This document shows, piece by piece, positions 9,342 to 18,451 of a stretch of DNA of 46,545 bases. A model generated the notes under the pieces. It was not told where the DNA came from, did no database searches, and worked only from the letters and a program-made list of their open reading frames with translations. The stretch spans positions 1 to 46,545 of the forward strand of contig JAJPKC010000311.1 in assembly GCA_021323955.1 (NCBI GenBank), written 5' to 3'. A program made the position numbers and the translations under genes. This DNA comes from Oscillatoriales cyanobacterium Centralia_MAG_596 (GTDB taxonomy: Bacteria > Cyanobacteriota > Cyanobacteriia > Leptolyngbyales > Leptolyngbyaceae). Numbering within the stretch: position 1 is the first letter of the stretch; every line of letters begins with the position of its first letter.

Positions 9342-12269
9342 CTACTGATCGCCTCCGATGGTGCTAAAGTTAGCTGGGGGCGGTGCAGCACGGACAGCAG
9401 GCGTTTTATTTGAAGAATCGACACGAACAGAAGGTGGTTCTCCAGAACTCAGAGAACTCGATGAGTTGTCAGGAGATGGGTTTGTTATAGCAACGGGATC
9501 AGGAGGAGGCGCGGCATTAATCGAGGCAAGTTCATCCTCTGCCTTTTGAATAATCGGTTGAGCTTTCTGCTTCCAGTAAGCAGTTGTTGCTTTCTTCGCG
9601 GTATCGTCTGCTAGAGTCCATTTTTTATCGGTTAGTGCCTGGTTCGCTTTAGCTAGAGTTGCCGCGTTATTTGTCCACTCTTGATTCCACTGGCTTATAG
9701 TCTCTTGTGCCTTTTTCCCAGCGGCATTATTTGTTGGAATGATCTTAAGTTCAGCGATCGCCTCATCTTTTTTCCCTGTCTGATACAGCTTCGTTGCTTG
9801 CTGGATTAAGCTTTCTGACCATGTATTAATAGCATCCTGTGCTAGGTGCCCGTATCGATCAGTATCATCAGGAATTTGAGCCGCAAGCGCGATCGCGTCT
9901 TGAAACTTGCTTTTTCCTGCAAAATCTTTTGCTTTATAGAAGCGACAGGCGTTTAGATGCGCTTGAGCATCCTTGAAGAACCGAAAGTTTGACGGTAAGC
10001 CTTGCGCTTGGGTGATGCACTGGTCGTACTGATGCCCTGAATCCAGGGTAGCAATCTGAGTGAGCGTGGCTCGGTCAGTTTGTTCTTCATACTGGTTCCA
10101 AAAATACCAGCCCCCGATCGCGCTGGCTGTCAGTACTGAAGCACCCGCTATTCTCTGCAACTGATGATGATGAGAGGCGAAAAAAGCGGATAAGCGTGCG
10201 ATCGCTGTTTGCACCAACGGAGTGCCAGGGATCAGTCGCGATCGTGTTGGGATGCTTGCTGGCAGGACATCAAGAAAATTGGCGATCGCCAACGGCTTTC
10301 GCTTTACTAGGGGCTGAGCAGGGTTCCAGGTGCTGATAACCTCTTCTTCAACCCGAATCGCGCTGGCATCATCCAGATTCAGCTTCCGTTGCAGGTTTCG
10401 TAGTCTGTTACGAGTTTGTGGACTGAACGGTATCCCAAATCGCTCAAGCACCTCGTTCAACATCTGCTTATACTTCACAAGCTTTTGGTAGTGTTGCTCC
10501 TGTCTGGCAATCAAGCGGGTTTTGCTGGGTGCAATATCGTCAGCCGTCAGCCCTAGTTGCTGTTGCGATTGCTGTAGACGTAGCAACTGATCCGCAGCGA
10601 GTGGATAGGTTTGAGCTAGCGCATCCTCTAACGCCTGCTCGTACTGCCGAAGTTTCTGCTGATGGGTTCCAATCTGAGCCGTTACGAGTGCAGCAATTTC
10701 AGCTATATCCTTTTGATCCAAGTTCAGGGATTGTGCTAACTGCTCAAGGCGATTACAGGTTGATTGAGATGGCAGATGTTTACGCTGCGTTGCTTCTACC
10801 CATGCTTGCTCATACTGTTGAAGCTGTTGCTGATAAGCATCGATCTGGCTAGTGATATGAGAAAGAATCGGGGTAATATCGCGATCGAGCAACCCTAGCT
10901 CCTGCTGTTTGCGGTGTAGCTCGTGCCGTTGTAAATCATTGAGAGGATAACGATTTTGAGTGAAGCCAGTTAGTGCTTCTCTGTATTGCTGCAACCGTAA
11001 CCAGTAAAGCTCTGCTTCAGCGATGACACGACTTTGAGTTGAAGCAATATCATTTGTGGTCAGTTCTAGCTGCTGCTGAAGCTGTTGTAACTGGGTTTGT
11101 GCGACTACGCTGAGTGGGTATTCTTGGCGTGTTGCTTCTATCAGCGCCCGCTCGTACTGCTGTAACTTTTGTTGCTGTAGCCCTAAGCGAGTTGTAACAC
11201 GTAATTCGATCTCTGAGACAACTTGTGGGTCTAGCCTCAGTCTTTGCTGTAACTGCTTCAAATTGCTGAGCGTTTTGCCATTCAAAGTGCTTTCACGCCG
11301 AATGGCGTTAGCAAACGCTTGCTCATATCTCTGACATGCCGCCTCAAACTCTCGACGATAGGGTTCAAGAACTTTAGCTTCAATCTCTTTTGCTTCAGCT
11401 TCCGAGAGCCCTAAACTAATTCGACGTTCTTCTAACTCCCACCGCCAGAACTCGGACACTTCACCGCGATCAATGTATTCCGGTTGGATGGCTTTGCGAT
11501 ATTCTGCTTCAGGATGAATCGGAACTTTAGCCAGTCGAATGCTGAAACTGTCCTCTCCACTGGTATAGATTTCGGGACTCATTCCAGATTGACTTTCTCG
11601 AACCTTCGTACCGGCATAACCATGCAATTCACCAACCGACACAAACCCATCATCATCTTGATCAGCCGCACCTTTGATCCCCTCGATTAAGTAGCGAGTG
11701 TAAACCGATAAGTCGGCTTTTTTATGCTCAAAGGAATACTGAACTGCGGTAGAGGAAGTTAAAATTGCTCGTCCTTCTCCACCCAGTTGGGCTCGGATAT
11801 CTACTGGTGATTGGCTATCTCTGAATAGCTCTTTTGCAAAAGCACCACTAAAGCAACAGTCCAAAATAATGACTTTTCGTTTCGATCGACTCCTGTTCAT
11901 GTGGGTATGAACAAAGTTAGCGGCTACAGCGGTGTAGTCCAGTAGCTCGCCGTCCTCTAAACTTTTGCAGGTTTCCTTTGTTGCAAAGAAAAACTTTGTG
12001 CTGTCGTGCTTGTCCTTGATACCGTGTCCTGAAAAGAAGAACAGCACCAGATCGTCTCTCTGCCGATTTGCAAATAGCCGGTAAACCGCAGCTTCCATCT
12101 CAAATCGCTTTGGATTTTTCAACACTGTCACGTCGCTGGCGGCAAATCCACCGATATCAGGATGCTGCAATACATCTCGCATTGCCTCTACGTCCCTTAC
12201 CGCACATGGAAGTGGACTCAATTCAGTCTCGTACTCACTCACTCCAATGAGCAGCGCTATTTTTGCCAT
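9342..12269 (-). CDS. Caspase family protein (orthocaspase/metacaspase-like): N-terminal C14 domain, about 7 tandem 57-aa repeats, TM segment, C-terminal helical/low-complexity tail
   Basis: 'LFFFSGHG' and 'VIILDCCFSGAF' catalytic motifs; Ca-binding-like 'DQDDDGFVSVGEL'; repeats aa ~257-656; TM 'IAGASVLTASAIGGWYFW'. Confidence 0.9.
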   Translation of the reverse strand: MAKIALLIGVSEYETELSPLPCAVRDVEAMRDVLQHPDIGGFAASDVTVLKNPKRFEMEAAVYRLFANRQRDDLVLFFFSGHGIKDKHDSTKFFFATKETCKSLEDGELLDYTAVAANFVHTHMNRSRSKRKVIILDCCFSGAFAKELFRDSQSPVDIRAQLGGEGRAILTSSTAVQYSFEHKKADLSVYTRYLIEGIKGAADQDDDGFVSVGELHGYAGTKVRESQSGMSPEIYTSGEDSFSIRLAKVPIHPEAEYRKAIQPEYIDRGEVSEFWRWELEERRISLGLSEAEAKEIEAKVLEPYRREFEAACQRYEQAFANAIRRESTLNGKTLSNLKQLQQRLRLDPQVVSEIELRVTTRLGLQQQKLQQYERALIEATRQEYPLSVVAQTQLQQLQQQLELTTNDIASTQSRVIAEAELYWLRLQQYREALTGFTQNRYPLNDLQRHELHRKQQELGLLDRDITPILSHITSQIDAYQQQLQQYEQAWVEATQRKHLPSQSTCNRLEQLAQSLNLDQKDIAEIAALVTAQIGTHQQKLRQYEQALEDALAQTYPLAADQLLRLQQSQQQLGLTADDIAPSKTRLIARQEQHYQKLVKYKQMLNEVLERFGIPFSPQTRNRLRNLQRKLNLDDASAIRVEEEVISTWNPAQPLVKRKPLAIANFLDVLPASIPTRSRLIPGTPLVQTAIARLSAFFASHHHQLQRIAGASVLTASAIGGWYFWNQYEEQTDRATLTQIATLDSGHQYDQCITQAQGLPSNFRFFKDAQAHLNACRFYKAKDFAGKSKFQDAIALAAQIPDDTDRYGHLAQDAINTWSESLIQQATKLYQTGKKDEAIAELKIIPTNNAAGKKAQETISQWNQEWTNNAATLAKANQALTDKKWTLADDTAKKATTAYWKQKAQPIIQKAEDELASINAAPPPDPVAITNPSPDNSSSSLSSGEPPSVRVDSSNKTPAVRAAPPPANFSTIGGDQ
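10302..11501 (-). repeat. Coding tandem repeat: about seven units of ~57 aa (171 bp) in the caspase protein
   Basis: Units such as 'YERALIEATRQEYPLSVVAQTQLQQLQQQLELTTNDIASTQSRVIAEAELYWLRLQQ' and 'YEQALEDALAQTYPLAADQLLRLQQSQQQLGLTADDIAPSKTRLIARQEQHYQKLVK' are each exactly 57 aa. Confidence 0.85.
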
Positions 12270-12361
12270 GTAGAATAATCCGCGCTTTAGAGATGCTTAT
12301 CGGCTGAAATTTATTTTATAGTTATTCCCTATCGCAATTTGCCTTATTCGCTCATTAATTT

Positions 12362-12446
12362 ATCAATTGGCATATGGCCCTTCGCAGTCCTTTCGCCACG
12401 TCTAGAAACGCTTCGTTGCGATTTTCCCAGGTCGTGACGGGTCTGG
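12362..12446 (-). pseudogene. Degraded remnant of the 3' end of a TIR-domain gene paralogous to 13048-13941
   Basis: Minus-strand translation '(A)RPVTTWENRNEAFLDVAKGLRRAIC' vs 'AKPVTTWENRDEAFLDVAKGLRAAIAQ'; preceding 'LPED' (cf. LPKN) is in another frame, so a frameshift is present. Confidence 0.8.
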
Positions 12447-12464
12447 CAATCCTCAGGCAAATCG

Positions 12465-12698
12465 TTAGTGAATGTTTCGCCGGTAATTGATCTGCCATGA
12501 CCGCTCCAATTGGGCTATACGTCGCTGCCTCAATCGCTGGCAGTAGCGTTGACGAACAAAGATGACGAGCGCACAGACCACAGGCAGTAACAGCACGATC
12601 GCTGTAGAGACGACCGCAGGATCGCTATTTGCTTGTGGTATGGAGCTTGCATCATGGCCGATGGTACGCACAGTAATTCCTAAGTGATTGTTCGCCAT
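12465..12698 (-). CDS. Small single-TM protein of unknown function
   Basis: 77 aa, one hydrophobic segment 'VVSTAIVLLLPVVCALVIFV' followed by a basic tail. Confidence 0.4.
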   Translation of the reverse strand: MANNHLGITVRTIGHDASSIPQANSDPAVVSTAIVLLLPVVCALVIFVRQRYCQRLRQRRIAQLERSWQINYRRNIH

Positions 12699-13047
12699 GA
12701 TGACTTCTCCGGTTGGTTTATAGTCTGGCTGAACAGCGATCAGATACTCTCAGCGATCGCTGCCGCTCGCGGCTTTCCTGGGGCGGTGTAGACATCACGC
12801 TGATCAGAAACCTCAGGGCAAGCCAATTTGTCAGACACCGAACTCAGGCCGGTCTGCTATGCGCTCCTACCATGCCAGAAATGGCGGCTATAATTTACTC
12901 TCTCAGAATAAAATACACATCTGAATAAATGTCATCATTCGTCACAACTGGGTGAATCATTGACTGAGCAACCATGACGAAAGCGCCAGCCTGAAAGTTC
13001 TTGGCGGTTAGCGGATGGTCATCATTCAAGACTGGTCGTTAAGGTAT

Positions 13048-13941
13048 TTACTGCGCGATCGCGGCTCGCAGCCCTTTCGCTACGTCTAAAAACGCCTCAT
13101 CGCGATTCTCCCAGGTCGTGACAGGCTTGGCGTTTTTGGGCAGTGCTTGCAGCTTGCCAAACGGAGCACCCGTCCAATCACAGGGTTTGAGAATAATGGG
13201 GATCACTCTGGCCGCTCCAGCTTCGTGGCGTTTCATGGCCTGGGCCAGCTCAAGGTCATAGCAGTAGTCAGAGGCCAGAAAATTGGCGCTCACCAACAGC
13301 AGAATGACACCAGCAGAATTGAGATGCTCGTCGATTGCGTCGGCCCAATCGCTGCCAGCGGTAATCTCGCGATCATGCCACGCCGCAATGATCCCCTGGC
13401 GCTTCAGGATCGCGAGATGGGTCGCCAGTTCGTCCCGCAGGTCTTCATCCCGGTGAGAGTAAGAAAAAAAGACTTCTACGGGTGCGGTCGGGGTGGGCAA
13501 GCCTGGGGGATTGGCATTGCGGTCAGGCGCAGGAACCGTAACGGGCTGGGAGTCTGCAGCGACTGTATGCATGAGAAATGTCTGTGCGGTCTGAAGGGCA
13601 GCAGCTAACTCGGCCTGATTTCGCGCTTTAACCGTAATTTTTTTGCCCTCAAGTTCCACAGTCAGCTCAAGCGCCGCACTCCCCACGACAGAATCGATCG
13701 CGCCCAAAACGGCGGATGCCTGGGCGGGTGCGACTTGCGCCCTCAATAATCCCGCGAGAAACCCACCAAAGGCTTTGTTCCCAATCGGTGGATGGGGGTC
13801 TGGCACGCGATCGACCCGCTCTACCTCATCAAATTCGCGCAGTTGGCGCAGCAGGTTTTGCGTTTTTGACTCCAATTCTTCGCTATCGAGATCGGGGTCG
13901 ATTACGTTGAAGGTGAGGTAAACGGTTGGTCGGTCGTTCAT
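13048..13941 (-). CDS. TIR-domain protein with N-terminal EACC1-like (effector-associated constant component) domain
   Basis: C-terminal TIR 'VEVFFSYSHRDEDLRDELATHL...ASDYCYDLELAQAM'; N-terminal 'TQNLLRQLREFDEVERVDRVPDP...ALELTVELEGKKITVKARNQAEL' resembles EACC1. Confidence 0.85.
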   Translation of the reverse strand: MNDRPTVYLTFNVIDPDLDSEELESKTQNLLRQLREFDEVERVDRVPDPHPPIGNKAFGGFLAGLLRAQVAPAQASAVLGAIDSVVGSAALELTVELEGKKITVKARNQAELAAALQTAQTFLMHTVAADSQPVTVPAPDRNANPPGLPTPTAPVEVFFSYSHRDEDLRDELATHLAILKRQGIIAAWHDREITAGSDWADAIDEHLNSAGVILLLVSANFLASDYCYDLELAQAMKRHEAGAARVIPIILKPCDWTGAPFGKLQALPKNAKPVTTWENRDEAFLDVAKGLRAAIAQ

Positions 13942-14303
13942 GCCAGTTCACGATCGCGGCGCGTGATGGTTTAGCTGAGCCGAGGCACGGCAACTTTATC
14001 TTACATTGAGAGCATTTGGGCTGGGGTTTAGCCATTTGAACGCTCTGAACACGCATCAGGGCACTTCATACAGGACTGGGTGCTGTTTGGGTGATAGAAT
14101 TTACAAATCATAACCGGAGAAAAATTTAATCATTCACCTGTTATCGCTGGGAAAAATTGCCATAAGCTTGATTTAGCGGCATTTCGCGAGTCTCGAATAA
14201 CTGTGTTACCGTATCGTTGTTGCCGCAATTAGTCCAAAAACAATTGTCGAGTTGTTCACAATTTGTTACAAAGTAGTGAGACAACTTCAGAACGCAAGAC
14301 TGC

Positions 14304-15089
14304 ATGATTGGCGGATTTACTGCACCCCCTACTAGCGCCGACTTTGGTGAGCGAATGCTCAACAAGGTCGTTAGCCAATCGATCCGTCACTTATTCACCC
14401 AAAGTGAATCAGTGGACGTTGCGATTCGCTGCTCCCCCTCTAGCAAGCTACTGCAAGGAAGTATTGACAGCTTTAAGATGAGTGGGCGTCGCCTGCTGAT
14501 CCGGCGGGATTTTTGGGTTGAGGAGATGTCGTTTGAAACGGATGCCGTTTCAATTGACTTTGGTTCGGTGATGACCGGTAAAATTCGGTTGCGCCAACCA
14601 ACCCAGGCGATCGCGCAGGTTGTTTTGACGGAAGAAGGGATCAACCAGGCCTTTATGGCAGAGTTGGTGAAAAAGCGTCTGCTTGACATCGACACGCCCG
14701 AACTGACCGCCCTGTCTGGTGGTGAGCCTGTCTCCTTCTCGGACGTCAATCTGAAGCTATTGCCTAACAATCAGATCAAAATTTTTGCTAAGACTGAACT
14801 GCCGAATGGGTCCGTGCCCATTAGCCTGACGGCCAATCTGGCTGTAGAGCGGCGGCGGCGAATTTCATTCCAAAACCCGCAGTTTGACGAAACGGTTGTC
14901 CCCGAAGCATTGAGAGGCGTCTCGCGTGTGCTGACGCTGGCGTTTGCCTCAATTCTCGATAATATGGTTGATCTCGATCGATTTGACCTCGATGGCGTCA
15001 CAATGCGGATTAACCGCCTGGAAACCCAGGACGATCGCCTCGTGTTTAGCGGTTACGCCCAGATTGAACACTTTCCAGGTGGTCGATGA
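14304..15089 (+). CDS. DUF2993 (LmeA-like) domain protein
   Basis: 'MLNKVVSQSIRHLFTQSESVDVAIRCSPSSKLLQGSIDSFKMSG' typical of cyanobacterial DUF2993 proteins. Confidence 0.8.
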   Translation: MIGGFTAPPTSADFGERMLNKVVSQSIRHLFTQSESVDVAIRCSPSSKLLQGSIDSFKMSGRRLLIRRDFWVEEMSFETDAVSIDFGSVMTGKIRLRQPTQAIAQVVLTEEGINQAFMAELVKKRLLDIDTPELTALSGGEPVSFSDVNLKLLPNNQIKIFAKTELPNGSVPISLTANLAVERRRRISFQNPQFDETVVPEALRGVSRVLTLAFASILDNMVDLDRFDLDGVTMRINRLETQDDRLVFSGYAQIEHFPGGR

Positions 15090-15240
15090 TTGGCCGGGTG
15101 AAATGGTGTTGGTTGGGGTTGGTTGGAGTTGGGCGGAAAGCATCTGGGATTGATTTCTAGCGGTAAGGCATCAACCGCTCGTCCTAACATGCTCCCGTAC
15201 CAGGCTCAACCACTGGTTGGATGCGCACGCTAGAGCCTTT

Positions 15241-15282
15241 TAATAAGCAAGTTTGGCCAGCTAATAAGCAAGTTCGGCCAGC
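15241..15282 (-). repeat. 21-bp tandem duplication spanning the stop codon of the DUF212 gene
   Basis: taataagcaagtttggccagc / taataagcaagttcggccagc. Confidence 0.9.
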
Positions 15283-15716
15283 CAGGAAATGATGATCCCC
15301 AGGATCGAACCGACGATGACCTGAAACGGCGTATGACCGAGCAGCTCTTTCAGGCGCTTTTCGTTGAACTGCTGGTCTTCTTGAAAGAACTCGTCAATGA
15401 TCTGGTTGAGAATTCGCGCTTGCTTGCCAGCCGCCTGACGCACCCCAGCGGCGTCGTACATGACGATGACGGCAAAGACAACTGCGACCGCAAACTCCGT
15501 GCTGGCCCACCCTGCCGATTGTCCAACCCCCGTTGCGAGCGCTGCCACCAGTGCGGAGTGAGCGCTAGGCATACCACCCGTTTCAACCAGTACTCGTAGG
15601 TTCACTTTATGGTGTTTGCCCAGATCAATCAGCAGCTTTAGCGCCTGGGCAATCAGGCATGCTACAAGAGCAACCAGCAGTACATGGTTGTGGATGATGT
15701 CGCCAAAGTCCTGCAT
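15261..15716 (-). CDS. Divergent PAP2 family protein (DUF212)
   Basis: 'ETGGMPSAHSALVAALATGVG', 'MYDAAGVRQAAGKQARILNQI', 'LGHTPFQVIVGSILG'. Confidence 0.92.
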   Translation of the reverse strand: MQDFGDIIHNHVLLVALVACLIAQALKLLIDLGKHHKVNLRVLVETGGMPSAHSALVAALATGVGQSAGWASTEFAVAVVFAVIVMYDAAGVRQAAGKQARILNQIIDEFFQEDQQFNEKRLKELLGHTPFQVIVGSILGIIISWLAELAY

Positions 15717-15821
15717 GTTGTTTTGGTGGGAGAGAAGATCAATAAACCAGTGTCGAATGATGACGGCTAAAGGATAGAAAGGGAGTTGAGCATTTAGACT
15801 TTAGCACTTCGCTTTGGACAC

Positions 15822-16766
15822 TCAGTGGGTGCGTGCGGTAATAAAGTCAGCGATCGCTGTCAGGGGCTGGGCACGATCGCCAAAATCAGCCAGTTCCGCT
15901 TTAGCCTTGTGCACGAGCGTCTGTGCCTGCTGCTTCGATTCTTCCAATCCCCAAAAGCTGGGGTAGGTAGCTTTCTGCGCCCGCAGATCTTTACCGGCTG
16001 TTTTACCAAGCTCCTCTTGCGTGGCGGTGATGTCTAGAATATCATCCACGATTTGGAACGCCAGACCGATGTACTGGGCGTAGCGGGACAACCGCTGGAG
16101 ATCGATGTCCGATACCCCAGCCAGGATGCTACCCGAGGTCACTGACGCTTCTAGCAGGGCGGCGGTTTTATGGTTATGGATGAAATTGAGCGTATCGAGG
16201 CAAATGGCTGTGTCGCCTTCCGATTCCAGGTCAACAACCTGCCCACCCACCAGACCAGCCGCACCGACAGCGCGACCGAGAATTGCCACAATCTTCAGCA
16301 GACGGTCGGTGGGTACGTTCTTCGTTTCGACGGCAACGTGCTCAAAGGCATACGCTAACAGACCATCGCCCGCCAGGATTGCAATGTCTTCACCATAGAC
16401 TTTGTGATTGGTCAATTTGCCACGGCGATAGTCGTCGTTGTCCATGGCGGGCAAGTCGTCATGAATTAACGACATGGTGTGGATCATCTCCAGCGCACAG
16501 GCCGTCGGCATGGCCATTTCTACCGTCCCGCCAATTAGCTCACAGGTGGCGAGGCAGAGAATGGGCCGCAGCCGCTTCCCGCCAGCCAGGAGCGAATAGC
16601 GCATTGCCTCATAGATCTTTTCGGGGTAAATCACTGGAAGAGAGCGATCGAGCGCCGCTTCTACCAGCATCTGGCGCTCTTGGAGATAGGTTGCCAGATC
16701 AAAATGGTGTTCCTTGGGGGACATATGCTGTCTGTCCGTTAAAACCATCTCTGTCTCTCCATCCAA
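15822..16766 (-). CDS. crtE: Geranylgeranyl diphosphate synthase
   Basis: '[19 protein letters not shown]', first Asp-rich '[27 protein letters not shown]', second '[10 protein letters not shown]'. Confidence 0.93.
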   Translation of the reverse strand: MDGETEMVLTDRQHMSPKEHHFDLATYLQERQMLVEAALDRSLPVIYPEKIYEAMRYSLLAGGKRLRPILCLATCELIGGTVEMAMPTACALEMIHTMSLIHDDLPAMDNDDYRRGKLTNHKVYGEDIAILAGDGLLAYAFEHVAVETKNVPTDRLLKIVAILGRAVGAAGLVGGQVVDLESEGDTAICLDTLNFIHNHKTAALLEASVTSGSILAGVSDIDLQRLSRYAQYIGLAFQIVDDILDITATQEELGKTAGKDLRAQKATYPSFWGLEESKQQAQTLVHKAKAELADFGDRAQPLTAIADFITARTH

Positions 16767-16893
16767 CTCTCAGTTCAGTTCAATCACAATCACATGGCGC
16801 GATCGTTATTCCTCAATCATTTTACGGAGGTTTCTGCACACGTGAGCCATCGAAAACATTAGTCCATCAAAGACGGGCGGCCAGCGATCGCCA

Positions 16894-16941
16894 CCAAACC
16901 GACCCTGACCCACCAGAAACGCGGGTCAGACCCTTGTTTGG
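16894..16941. terminator. Nested hairpin between folD and crtE
   Basis: Inner CTGACCC (16905-16911)/GGGTCAG (16923-16929) and outer CCAAAC (16894-16899)/GTTTGG (16936-16941); no T-run. Confidence 0.35.
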
Positions 16942-16965
16942 CCGCATGGGTCTAGCCTCTCACAT

Positions 16966-17832
16966 TTAGCGTTCGCGATAGCTTACCACGGTATTTTGTA
17001 ACAGCATGGTTACGGTCATCGGGCCAACGCCGCCGGGAACAGGCGTGATCAATTTTGCCACGGTTTGTACCGATGGAAAGTGAACATCCCCGACTAAACG
17101 AGATTTGCCGCTGGTATCGGTAATGCGGTTCATGCCGACATCAACCACCACGGCCCCTGGCTTGACCATGTCTGCTGTGATGAGTTCAGGCCGACCGACA
17201 GCAACCACCAGAATATCAGCCGTCCGGGCTATGGCACCGAGGTCAGGTGTTCTGGAATGGGCGATCGTCACCGTGGCGTCTGCCTCCAGCAGCATTAAGG
17301 CCTGGGGTTTGCCAACGAGAATGCTGCGTCCGATTACAACCGCCTGTTGTCCTTTCGGATTAATCTGGTACTCCTGCAGCAACCGCATCACGCCTGCTGG
17401 CGTACAGCTTCGCAAACCGGGTTCGCCGCGCACCAGCCGTCCTAAGTTAACCGGATGCAGTCCATCTGCATCTTTGGCGGGATCAATCTGGTTTAGCAGC
17501 GCCACAGCGTCCAGGTGGTCGGGTAGGGGCAACTGTACGAGGATGCCATCCACGCGATCGTCACGGTTTAATGACGCAATCACCCGTTCTAATTCAGCCT
17601 GGGTTGCCGTCGCCGGAAAGTGCCGACCAAACGAGGCAATCCCCACATTTGCGCAGGCTCGCTCCTTGTTGCGAACATACGCCGCGCTGGCGGGGTTGTC
17701 ACCGACCATGAGTACTGCCAGGCCCGGTGGCCGCCCTCGTTGGGCGTGTAGAACCTGAACCTGCTGAGTGAGCGCCGCCTGGATTGAAGCCGCCAGGGCT
17801 TTGCCATCAAGTAATTGGGCCGTTGAAGACAT
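16966..17832 (-). CDS. folD: Bifunctional methylenetetrahydrofolate dehydrogenase/methenyltetrahydrofolate cyclohydrolase
   Basis: '[14 protein letters not shown]', '[14 protein letters not shown]', '[12 protein letters not shown]', '[20 protein letters not shown]'. Confidence 0.96.
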   Translation of the reverse strand: MSSTAQLLDGKALAASIQAALTQQVQVLHAQRGRPPGLAVLMVGDNPASAAYVRNKERACANVGIASFGRHFPATATQAELERVIASLNRDDRVDGILVQLPLPDHLDAVALLNQIDPAKDADGLHPVNLGRLVRGEPGLRSCTPAGVMRLLQEYQINPKGQQAVVIGRSILVGKPQALMLLEADATVTIAHSRTPDLGAIARTADILVVAVGRPELITADMVKPGAVVVDVGMNRITDTSGKSRLVGDVHFPSVQTVAKLITPVPGGVGPMTVTMLLQNTVVSYRER

Positions 17833-17967
17833 GCGTGGATGTAAAGGCAACGATCGCTGCCTCACGAGTGGTCAACCACCTAAGACTGTGTTACTACAGC
17901 GTTAGGCTGTCCATCAGTTTCGCAGATTCAGCGTCATTTTTTGTCAATCTCAAGAGTGTGAAGTGCG

Positions 17968-18399
17968 ATGGGGTTAGCAAACGTTTACAGTGGGTGGTCG
18001 ATCGCCCCAATGGTGCTTATCAGTCTGACTGGCTGCGCTCATCTCGGTTGGCCGATCGTCGATGGACATGGCTTTCAGCCAGTGCTGTTGGCGATGGACA
18101 CGCTGACCATTGCCGCAATTAAGCAATCGCCCAGCGTGAATACGATTGTCCAGGTCAAAGGACGAGTCGCCAATCGCGCCCCCCTGCTGGGCAAGACCGC
18201 GTATGAACTTCAAGATGGAACGGGTAGCATCTGGGTGCTCACGACGGACGCCGCTCCCAACCCCGGTGATACAGTGGTCATTCAGGGGAAGCTGCTCTAT
18301 CAATCGATCTCGCCCGACGGCAGTAGCGGCAGTCCAGGGGAATCCATCTACATCGAGCAGCAACGACAGCTTCAGCACTCACCCGCCTTAAAAAGCTAA
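17968..18399 (+). CDS. Hypothetical protein with OB-fold-like region, possible lipobox
   Basis: 'LISLTGC' near N-terminus; 'VQVKGRVANRAPLLGKTAYELQDGTGSIWVLT' OB-fold-like. Confidence 0.6.
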   Translation: MGLANVYSGWSIAPMVLISLTGCAHLGWPIVDGHGFQPVLLAMDTLTIAAIKQSPSVNTIVQVKGRVANRAPLLGKTAYELQDGTGSIWVLTTDAAPNPGDTVVIQGKLLYQSISPDGSSGSPGESIYIEQQRQLQHSPALKS

Positions 18400-18451
18400 C
18401 GGCTAACGGCTGAATGCTGCTATCCCTACCGATATCCATGAGGAACTTGAT

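Noticed and set aside
14200-14290. Short AT-rich motifs (acaattgt, acaatttgttaca) resembling Tn7-like/CAST end repeats near the TIR gene
   Set aside because: No regularly spaced repeats, no opposite end and no transposition genes in the window
14141-14365. 74-aa minus-strand ORF upstream of the DUF2993 gene
   Set aside because: Overlaps the start of the DUF2993 CDS, no domain, short; likely chance ORF
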